A DNA stretch of 45,825 nucleotides from an uncultured Eubacteriales bacterium (lineage in GTDB: Bacteria > Bacillota > Clostridia > Oscillospirales > Oscillospiraceae), in the NCBI GenBank assembly GCA_900317855.1, contig ONIG01000016.1:1-45825 (forward strand), read 5' to 3'. Each line of letters opens with the position of its first letter. The stretch's first letter is position 1. Positions 40,125-45,825 of the stretch are shown one piece after another. A program made the translations under genes and the position numbers. Below the pieces are notes generated by a model. That model was not told where the DNA came from, did no database searches, and saw nothing but the letters and a program-made list of their open reading frames with translations.

Positions 40125-40703
40125 ATGAACGAAGCCTGGACAAAACTCAAGCAGGAGTGTGCGCAGTGCCGGCGCTGCGGCCTCGGTGAGACGCGGCACC
40201 ATCTCGTATTCGGCGACGGTGCCGAGAACGCGCGCATCATGCTCATCGGCGAAGGCCCCGGCGAACAGGAAGACCTGCAGGGCCTGCCGTTTGTCGGCCC
40301 GGCCGGCAAACTGCTCGACGATATGCTCGAAATGATCTATCTCGACCGGACGAAGGTCTATATCGCCAACATTGTCAAATGCCGCCCGCCGCACAACCGC
40401 GACCCGCAGTTCGTGGAGCAGAAATGCTGCAGCGAATGGCTGCGGCGGCAGATCGCGCTCGTCGATCCGGCGATTATCGTCTGCCTGGGCCGCATCGCCG
40501 CGACTGCGCTCATCAAAGACCCGTTTCGCATCACGCGCGAGCATGGACAATGGTTTGACGTGAACGGCCGGCGCTGTATGGCGATCTATCATCCCTCTGC
40601 CCTGCTGCGCGACCCGAGCAAGCGGCCGGAGACGTTCGTCGACCTCAAAACACTTCAGCGCGAGATCTATGCCCGCTGCCCGGAGGTGTATCCTGATGTC
40701 TGA
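40125..40703 (+). CDS. Uracil-DNA glycosylase, type 4 (Fe-S)
   Basis: Removes uracil from DNA to start base-excision repair. It has 192 residues. Fe-S ligand cysteines lie at the N-terminus (CAQCRRCGLGETR) and in the middle (NIVKCRPPHNRDP, QKCC). The catalytic motif is GEGPGEQEDLQGLPFVGPAG (about 45-64), and the DNA-intercalation motif HPSALLRDPSKR is near the C-terminus. The ATG at 40125 follows AGGAG. It overlaps the downstream GNAT gene by 8 bases. Confidence 0.94.
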   Translation: MNEAWTKLKQECAQCRRCGLGETRHHLVFGDGAENARIMLIGEGPGEQEDLQGLPFVGPAGKLLDDMLEMIYLDRTKVYIANIVKCRPPHNRDPQFVEQKCCSEWLRRQIALVDPAIIVCLGRIAATALIKDPFRITREHGQWFDVNGRRCMAIYHPSALLRDPSKRPETFVDLKTLQREIYARCPEVYPDV

Positions 40704-41514
40704 TATGCGTATCCGCCGCGCGGCCGCGGCGGACCTGCCGGCGCTGACCCGGCTCTGGCAGACAGCCTTTGGCGACCCGCCGGAGCTGATCGGCGCATTT
40801 TATCACCGCTTCCCGCCGGAAACGGCCGCCTGGGTGGTCGAAGCGGGCGGAAATGTTGCCACGGCTGCGCATCTGCTGGACGGCCGGCTGCATACGGCCG
40901 GCGGGGCCGTTCTCCCCTGCGCCTATGTCTATGCGGTCTCCACCGATACGGCGCAGCAGGGGCATGGCTATGCGTCGGCGCTGATGCAGCGCTTTGCCGC
41001 CGATGCGGACGCGAGTGGCTGTGTGCTCTATACGCTTCCCGCGGAAGCCTCCCTGTACGCCTGGTATCGGTCCGTTATGGGCACCACGCAAACCGCTCGC
41101 GGCGAGCGGCTGCACATCACACGCGAGCCGGATATGCAGCGCCTGCCCGACGTCCAGCGGGTCAGCGCGCAGGAATACGCCGCGCTGCGGGAGCAAGTGC
41201 TGCATGGCAGCGCGCACGTGGAGCTGTCAGCGGCGCTGCTGGCATTTCAGGCAGACCTCTGTGATATGTGCGGCGGCGCACTGGTGCGCATCGCCGACGG
41301 CTGTGCCGTTGTGGAGCGAGATAATGAACGGCTTGTCATCAAGGAACTGCTGGGCGCGGACACTTTGCCTGCCGTTCAGGCGCTGCTGACAGCCTTCGGA
41401 GCGCCGGATGCGCAGCTGTGCGTTCAACGGCCCGACGGCGCACAGACGCTGGCCGCTTACCGCCCGTTTTCGTGTGCGGATCCGGATGTGCTCTGGGGGC
41501 TTTATCTGGACTGA
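40696..41514 (+). CDS. GNAT family N-acetyltransferase
   Basis: A 272-residue protein. Residues about 5-150 are a GNAT fold with the acetyl-CoA loop QQGHGYASALMQRF near 92-105. The remaining C-terminal half (VELSAALLAFQADLCDMCGG...) looks like a second, degenerate GNAT-like or SCP2-like domain, as in Eis-type acetyltransferases. The ATG at 40696 follows GGAGG by nine bases and lies inside the end of the UDG gene, so translation is coupled. The substrate is unknown. Confidence 0.82.
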   Translation: MSDMRIRRAAAADLPALTRLWQTAFGDPPELIGAFYHRFPPETAAWVVEAGGNVATAAHLLDGRLHTAGGAVLPCAYVYAVSTDTAQQGHGYASALMQRFAADADASGCVLYTLPAEASLYAWYRSVMGTTQTARGERLHITREPDMQRLPDVQRVSAQEYAALREQVLHGSAHVELSAALLAFQADLCDMCGGALVRIADGCAVVERDNERLVIKELLGADTLPAVQALLTAFGAPDAQLCVQRPDGAQTLAAYRPFSCADPDVLWGLYLD

Positions 41515-41547
41515 GCGGAAACTTAATGAATTAGAAATACTTTTCGC

Positions 41548-41593
41548 CTTGCTTCTGTAATATTGTCCCGGTATTCTTTTATTCAGAAGCAAG
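41548..41593 (+). other. Long-loop hairpin after the GNAT gene
   Basis: CTTGCTTCTG/CAGAAGCAAG 10-bp perfect arms with a 26-nt loop, followed a few bases later by TTTTT. It is a possible terminator or a short structured RNA. The rest of 41515-41638 shows nothing else. Confidence 0.5.
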
Positions 41594-41638
41594 CAATCCT
41601 TTTTCATTTTATCCTCATCCCCTCAACAAAACAAAGCG

Positions 41639-41675
41639 AAACGGCACAGAAGCATTCTTCTGTGCCGTTTTGTTT
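41639..41675 (+). terminator. Terminator of the UDG-GNAT unit
   Basis: AAACGGCACAGAAG/CTTCTGTGCCGTTT 14-bp perfect stem around CATT, followed by TTTTGTTTT. The region 41676-41811 after it has no gene and is AT-rich. Confidence 0.88.
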
Positions 41676-41811
41676 TGGCGGCAAAAAATTTTCTTTTCGG
41701 ACACCATGCAGAAGAATGTCCGGTTACTGAACATATTCCACAAATAATGTGAAAAATCCGCTGGAAAACAACGAAAATTTGAACAAAAGAAATCCCCCTC
41801 AGACGGATATT

Positions 41812-41829
41812 TTGTTTGACAATTAACAA
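41812..41829. promoter_or_regulatory. Rex-like operator of the dehydratase operon
   Basis: TTGTTTGACAATTAACAA matches the Firmicutes Rex consensus TTGTTAA-N4-TTAACAA at 12 of 14 defined positions, with a perfect right half. It covers the -35 box, so Rex bound at low NADH would repress. Confidence 0.55.
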
Positions 41830-41844
41830 CAAATCCGCTATACT
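41816..41844 (+). promoter_or_regulatory. Sigma-A promoter of the 2-hydroxyacyl-CoA dehydratase operon
   Basis: TTGACA (41816-41821), 17 bp, TATACT (41839-41844): a near-consensus promoter. The leader is about 140 nt. Confidence 0.8.
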
Positions 41845-41991
41845 TCAGGTGTATGAATAGATATCCCCATCGGCAAAGCTGTCTGGTAAACGCGCATATA
41901 TCCAAGCATTTTTGTCGGGTTTTCATAAACCGGAATGTCAAATCATACAAAGTCTGTTGTTGAATGCGAAAAATTTTAAGGGGGCTTGCAC

Positions 41992-43179
41992 ATGAGAGAC
42001 TTGAAACACCTGATCGCATTTGAAAACCTGCTCCAGGAGGCCAACAACGAGTTGGTCCGGCAAGGAAAGGCAGACGGCAAGAGAGCGCTGGGTTACACCT
42101 GCTACTTCATGCCCGAAGTTCTGCTCGACCTGCCCGGCTGCTTTGCAGTCCGTCTGAGAGCGCCGAAATGCACTTCTCCGGACATGGCTACATATTACAT
42201 GTCCAGCCGTACCTGCCATTACGGCCGCAGCCTCTTCGAGCGCGCACTCGAAGGCGGCTACAACTTCCTGGATGCTAATTTCGGCACTGAGACCTGCACG
42301 GTCACCTGCCGTTTCCAGGAGCATCTTGGCTACATGGACGTCATCCAGAATCCGGACTTCTTCGTGACGTTCACTGACGTGCCGTTCAAGAAAAACCAGA
42401 ACAGTATTGCGCACTACGAAGGCCAGCTGCAGGCCCACGTCCTCGATCCGCTGCACGAGAAATTCGGCATCGACATCTCCGACGAGGCGCTCATGAAGGC
42501 CATCGACCTGCACAACGAGATCAGCGCGGTCATCAACGAGATCGGCGATTACCGCAAGCTCGATAACCCGACCATCACGGGCTATGAGTTCCAGGTCATC
42601 CAGCTCTGCTCGCTGGTCTGCCCGAAGGAACTGATCCTCCCGATGCTCAAGGAAACGGCCAAAGAGCTCAAGACCCGCAAGCCCGACAAGAAGAGTCCGT
42701 TCCGCTGCAAGGTCGTTCTGGCCGGCTCCGAGAACGACGACCCCGAGTTCACCAAGCTGATCGAAGGCTGCGGCGCCGAAGTCGTCTGCGACCGTCACTG
42801 CTACGGTGCTGTGGAGTCCCGCGCTCCCATCGTGGTCAAGGACGGCGAGAAGCCGCTGACCGCGATCGCCCGCCACTATCTCGAGACCAGCAACTGCCCG
42901 CGCTTCATGCCGCAGGATATCATGCGCGAGCGCAAGCAGCGTCTGGCCGACCTCGCCAAGGAATACAAGGCCGACGGCATCATCATTGCCTCCAACAAGT
43001 TCTGCGAATACTGGAGCTACGAGCGCACAATCGATACCATCGTCATGCCGCGTGACTTTGGCTACCCGGTCTGCTCCATCGAAAAGGAATACATCAACGG
43101 CGCCTCCGGCCAGCTGCGTACCCGCTTCCAGGCCTTCGTCGAGAGCATCGAAATCAAGAAGATTCAGGAGGGCAAATAA
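41992..43179 (+). CDS. 2-hydroxyacyl-CoA dehydratase, smaller subunit (HgdB/BcrB-like)
   Basis: One half of an oxygen-sensitive Fe-S heterodimer of the HgdAB/benzoyl-CoA reductase family. It removes water from (R)-2-hydroxyacyl-CoA, via a ketyl radical, once the activator has injected one electron. It has 395 residues. Candidate cluster cysteines lie in GYTCYFMPEVLL (about 36), SSRTCHYGRSLFE (about 75) and SNKFCEYWSYE (about 340), together with a C-terminal EKEYINGASGQLRTRFQAF block typical of the family. The ATG at 41992 follows AAGGGGG. It overlaps the next gene by one base (TAATG). The substrate (hydroxyglutaryl, lactoyl, aryl or other) cannot be read. Confidence 0.9.
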   Translation: MRDLKHLIAFENLLQEANNELVRQGKADGKRALGYTCYFMPEVLLDLPGCFAVRLRAPKCTSPDMATYYMSSRTCHYGRSLFERALEGGYNFLDANFGTETCTVTCRFQEHLGYMDVIQNPDFFVTFTDVPFKKNQNSIAHYEGQLQAHVLDPLHEKFGIDISDEALMKAIDLHNEISAVINEIGDYRKLDNPTITGYEFQVIQLCSLVCPKELILPMLKETAKELKTRKPDKKSPFRCKVVLAGSENDDPEFTKLIEGCGAEVVCDRHCYGAVESRAPIVVKDGEKPLTAIARHYLETSNCPRFMPQDIMRERKQRLADLAKEYKADGIIIASNKFCEYWSYERTIDTIVMPRDFGYPVCSIEKEYINGASGQLRTRFQAFVESIEIKKIQEGK

Positions 43180-44780
43180 TGAAATACGATATGAAAGCAC
43201 TTGCCCATGATTTCTGGTACGGCAAGCCCCATCAGGAGCGCCGCCTGGGCGATCTCTACATTGATAAGACCGGCCTGTACAAGCACAGAGAGTGGCGTGG
43301 TTTCAAAGACACCATGTACTACTTCTACAACATCTGGATGTACAACTACGCGCACATGGTCATGGACGTTGTCCGCTACGGCGGCCTCATCAACTTTGCC
43401 AAGGGCGTGTGGCGCTACCGCTGGGTCGGCCAGACCTACCTGCCGGTTCTGCACTGGTTCGACCGCGGCATGGAAGGCATGCGCGGCGAGGGCCTGAAGG
43501 CCTCCGCGTGGCACTACCGCGGTATGGTCAACGCGACCATCTTCCAGTTCCAGCGCATGTTCTCCTCCGACGCCAACCTCCGCGGCGGCAAGAGAAACTA
43601 CAGATGGCATCACAACGTTGCCCACAACGAGACCGTCTGGGGCGGCGTGTTCTATCCCTGGCACGGCAAACTGACGAACGTCCCGATGGAGATGATCCCG
43701 TACTTCGTCACCTGCCATGTCAACAGCCACACCGTGCTCAACTACATCGACGCGGTGCAGTCCATCGGCCTGCCGGGCGATCCGTGCCCGATGTGCCAGG
43801 CGGAGGCCGGTCTGTTCGTCCTCGACGACATGCCCGACTATGCGCCGATCGTCATTACCTCCAACGAGGCCTGCGACGCTTCCGTCTCTACCTCCATCCT
43901 GCAGGACTGGTTCCTCGACAAGCCGCTGTTCGCCATGCCGCAGCCGATGCAGTTTGACGATCCGCTGCTCAAGAAGCATTGCCGCGACGAGATCGAGCAG
44001 TGCTGGAAGTTCGTCGAAGAGCAGACCGGCATCCCGTTTGACTGGAACTCCCTGGTCAAGTGCATCGAGTCCCAGAACGAGCTGCAGAAGTTCGAGTGGG
44101 AGAAGTGGGACGTTGCCGCGAAGACCGACTACTACCCGGTCAACGGCGTCGCGCAGTCTCTGTACCGTATCTACCAGTCCCAGTTCGGCGATCTGCCGGT
44201 CTGGCACGAGGTCGACGGTCACGTCCGCAAGATCCTCAATAAGTGCGTCAAGAAAAAGATCAACAGCTTCCCGGAGACCCGCCACAGAGTGCTGGCATGG
44301 TCCTGCGCACCGCTGTACTACTCCAACTGGTGCACTTGGGCGTATAACTGCTGGGGTCTGAACACCGTCATGAACATGGACTCTCTGATGTTCAACATGA
44401 CCATCCGCACCGACAGCTATGACCACTGCCTGGACGACATGGCACAGTATCACATGTGGGCTCCGATGCGCCGTATGGCCGTCGGCGGCATGCACCACAT
44501 CTTTGAGTGCTGGAAGTACATGGAGGAGTTCAACTGCGACATGGTCATGATGTACGATCAGCTGCAGTGCAAGGGCATGCAGGGGGTGCACGGCCTGTTC
44601 GAGGACGAGTTCCGTGAGAGAAATATCCATGCTATCTGGATGCCGCACGCGCTGCCCGACAGCCGTACCGTGTCTCGTATGGAGATCCGTCAGATCGTCA
44701 ACGACTACATGACCACCGTCATGCACGAGGAAGCCCTCGACCCGACCCTGCTCGAGTTCGACGACTCCATGACTTGGTAA
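43179..44780 (+). CDS. 2-hydroxyacyl-CoA dehydratase, large subunit with N-terminal extension
   Basis: The second subunit. It has 533 residues, longer than classical subunits (about 375-480). The first roughly 165 residues are unusually rich in Trp, Tyr, Met and His (TMYYFYNIWMYNYAHMVMDV, WRYRWVGQTYLPVLHWF), with no obvious membrane helix. The dehydratase part follows: TCHVNSHTVLNYIDAV, LPGDPCPMCQAE, TSNEACDAS, WSCAPLYYSNWCTWAYNCWG and the late block MMYDQLQCKGMQGVHGLFEDEF typical of the family. Translation is coupled to the first subunit. The extension may bring a separate cofactor or partner interface (inference). Confidence 0.87.
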   Translation: MKYDMKALAHDFWYGKPHQERRLGDLYIDKTGLYKHREWRGFKDTMYYFYNIWMYNYAHMVMDVVRYGGLINFAKGVWRYRWVGQTYLPVLHWFDRGMEGMRGEGLKASAWHYRGMVNATIFQFQRMFSSDANLRGGKRNYRWHHNVAHNETVWGGVFYPWHGKLTNVPMEMIPYFVTCHVNSHTVLNYIDAVQSIGLPGDPCPMCQAEAGLFVLDDMPDYAPIVITSNEACDASVSTSILQDWFLDKPLFAMPQPMQFDDPLLKKHCRDEIEQCWKFVEEQTGIPFDWNSLVKCIESQNELQKFEWEKWDVAAKTDYYPVNGVAQSLYRIYQSQFGDLPVWHEVDGHVRKILNKCVKKKINSFPETRHRVLAWSCAPLYYSNWCTWAYNCWGLNTVMNMDSLMFNMTIRTDSYDHCLDDMAQYHMWAPMRRMAVGGMHHIFECWKYMEEFNCDMVMMYDQLQCKGMQGVHGLFEDEFRERNIHAIWMPHALPDSRTVSRMEIRQIVNDYMTTVMHEEALDPTLLEFDDSMTW

Positions 44781-44798
44781 TTAGAAGGAGGAAACGAA

Positions 44799-45005
44799 AT
44801 GAAAGCAAAAATTCTGAAAGCTCTTCTCATGGCGCTCGGCGTCAACGCCGCGCTGTTTGCCGTTTTCTTCTTTGACCTGGACGGCAAATTCCTGTTCTAC
44901 GTGGTCGAGCCCACGCTCAAAAAGCATTACGACAACATGCCGCGCCGCGACATGACCAAGATGCCGTATGAGATGAACAAGCCGAACTACGAGTACAACG
45001 TCTGA
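44799..45005 (+). CDS. Small single-span membrane protein of the dehydratase operon
   Basis: A 68-residue protein with no family I recognise. Residues 1-5 are basic, 7-26 form one hydrophobic helix (ALLMALGVNAALFAVFFF), and the C-terminal roughly 40 residues are polar with Lys, Met, Tyr and Asn (RRDMTKMPYEMNKPNYEYNV). The SD AAGGAGG is strong, and the ORF fills the space between large subunit and activator. Codon use is like its neighbours, so it looks translated. It might tether the dehydratase or activator to the membrane, or link it to an electron donor (inference). Confidence 0.75.
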   Translation: MKAKILKALLMALGVNAALFAVFFFDLDGKFLFYVVEPTLKKHYDNMPRRDMTKMPYEMNKPNYEYNV

Positions 45006-45050
45006 TCACCTTACAATCTAAAAACATAGATATAACAGAAGGAGAAGTAA

Positions 45051-45059
45051 ATGCTATGA
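45051..45059 (+). promoter_or_regulatory. Two-codon ORF (ATG CTA TGA) overlapping the activator start
   Basis: The SD AAGGAG has ideal spacing (6 nt) to the ATG at 45051, which encodes Met-Leu-stop. The activator ATG at 45056 lies inside it, overlapping its TGA, with 11 nt to the SD. Start choice or re-initiation may set the activator level. Confidence 0.45.
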
Positions 45060-45825
45060 AATACTTTGGCGGATGCGACGTAGGTTCCACCTACACGAAG
45101 GCAGTTATTCTCGACGAGAACGGCAAAATGTGCGCCGACACGACGATCCGCAGCAAGATCAACGCGGAGCAGTCCGCGATCGCGGCGATGGAAGAAGTCT
45201 GCGATAAGGTTGGCCTGAAGGACTCCAAGGAGCTCGCTTACCTGATCGGCACCGGCTACGGCCGCAACAAGGTCCCGTTCGCTGATGAGAACATCTCCGA
45301 GATCTCCTGCCACGCCATGGGCGTGCACGTCACGAATCCGGAAGTCCGCGCCATCATCGATATCGGCGGCCAGGACGTTAAGGGCATCAGCATCGACACC
45401 GACGGCACCGTCAAGAGCTTCGCGATGAATGATAAGTGCTCCGCCGGTACCGGCCGCTTCTTCGAGGCCATGGCCCGCTCCTTCGAGATGAGCCTGCCGG
45501 AGTTCTCGAACCTGTCCCTGACGGCGAAGAACGTCATCCCGATCACGGCGCAGTGCACCGTTTTCGCTGAGTCCGAAGTCATCACCCTCGTGGGCGAAGG
45601 CAAGCCGACCGACGAGATCGCTGCCGGCATCGAGATGGCCGTCGCCAAGCGCTGCTTCGTCATGGCCAAGAAGGCCGGCGCCACCGACAGCATCACGCTG
45701 ACGGGCGGCTGCGCGAAGAACGCGGGCCTGAAGCAGGCCATCGAGCACGTGCTGAAGTTCAAAGTCGTTGAGCTGAAGACCGACCCGCAGCTGATGGGCG
45801 CTCTGGGCGCTGCCGAGTACGCTCG
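45056..45825 (+). CDS. 2-hydroxyacyl-CoA dehydratase activator ATPase (HgdC/BcrA/D family, 3' end outside window)
   Basis: An ATP-driven electron injector (archerase) for the dehydratase. A homodimer holds one [4Fe-4S] cluster and uses ATP hydrolysis to pass a high-energy electron. An ASKHA-fold ATPase start CDVGSTYTKAVI (7-18) is followed by GTGYGR near 65 and IDIGGQDVK near 101. Cys128 in NDKCSAGTGRFFE and Cys167 in TAQCTVFAESE match the two cluster ligands of HgdC (127 and 166 in the Acidaminococcus enzyme), and TGGCAKNAGL lies in the second ATP-binding half. About 256 codons are visible with no stop, near full length. Having the activator last, after a small membrane protein, differs from the classical hgdCAB order. 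Confidence 0.93.
   Translation, partial: MKYFGGCDVGSTYTKAVILDENGKMCADTTIRSKINAEQSAIAAMEEVCDKVGLKDSKELAYLIGTGYGRNKVPFADENISEISCHAMGVHVTNPEVRAIIDIGGQDVKGISIDTDGTVKSFAMNDKCSAGTGRFFEAMARSFEMSLPEFSNLSLTAKNVIPITAQCTVFAESEVITLVGEGKPTDEIAAGIEMAVAKRCFVMAKKAGATDSITLTGGCAKNAGLKQAIEHVLKFKVVELKTDPQLMGALGAAEYA

Noticed and set aside
41676..41985. Small RNA or hidden gene in the dehydratase leader
   Set aside because: Several short inverted repeats exist (for example GGACA/TGTCC near 41700-41725) but none forms a convincing fold, and no coding frame has an SD.

Overview
The window looks like a chromosomal segment of a spore-forming, anaerobic Clostridia bacterium, most likely Oscillospiraceae-like. The evidence is high GC coding sequence, purine-rich Shine-Dalgarno (SD) sites, sporulation genes (spoIIE, spoIVA, cwlD, sigH, a SpoIIM-like gene and a SpoIID/LytB-like gene), a predicted PPi-type phosphofructokinase and a 2-hydroxyacyl-CoA dehydratase operon. 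This placement is inference from gene content. I found no tRNA, rRNA, CRISPR array or insertion sequence.

Layout. 1-8.4 kb (mostly minus strand): partial MalY/PatB-type C-S lyase, DUF3048 lipoprotein, UPF0340 protein (+), secG, a small membrane protein coupled to rlmD, an ABC-F ATPase and pfp. 8.5-11.2 kb (+): class II fba followed by an intact but catalytically degenerate P1B-type ATPase relative. 11.2-24.3 kb (-): a XerC/D-type recombinase, radA-cwlD, an aminotransferase, spoIVA behind a near-ideal sigma-E promoter, nif3/trmK, DUF1858 and zinc-ribbon proteins, sigH, ruvCAB, xerD and a SpoIIM-like gene. 24.3-26.7 kb: an AT-rich spacer with repeated ATTATGTAAA motifs, then TIGR04086, yajC and tgt. 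26.7-30.06 kb: a patchwork between tgt and queA, genes usually adjacent in Firmicutes. It holds fragments of at least six genes (DUF368, glycosyltransferase, response regulator, probable histidine kinase start, aminotransferase, Cys/Met lyase) joined at three scarless junctions, plus an intact hsp20 with a CIRCE operator. 30-40 kb (-): queA, a SpoIID-like gene, mgtE, ahcY, a small membrane protein coupled to spoIIE, spoIIE and murC. 40-41.5 kb (+): type-4 uracil-DNA glycosylase and a GNAT acetyltransferase. 41.8-45.8 kb (+): two 2-hydroxyacyl-CoA dehydratase subunits, a 68-residue membrane protein and the ATP-dependent activator (cut by the window edge), behind a strong promoter with a Rex-like operator.

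Most of the window is housekeeping: DNA repair (ruvCAB, radA, UDG), tRNA and rRNA modification (tgt, queA, trmK, rlmD), secretion (secG, yajC), cell wall (murC), glycolysis (pfp, fba) and sporulation. The best candidates for undescribed biology are the P1B pseudo-ATPase, the dehydratase operon with its small membrane protein, and the shared TTATGTAAAC motif near spoIIE and the SpoIIM-like gene. The patchwork region may be a real deletion hotspot or an assembly artefact, and read mapping would tell them apart.
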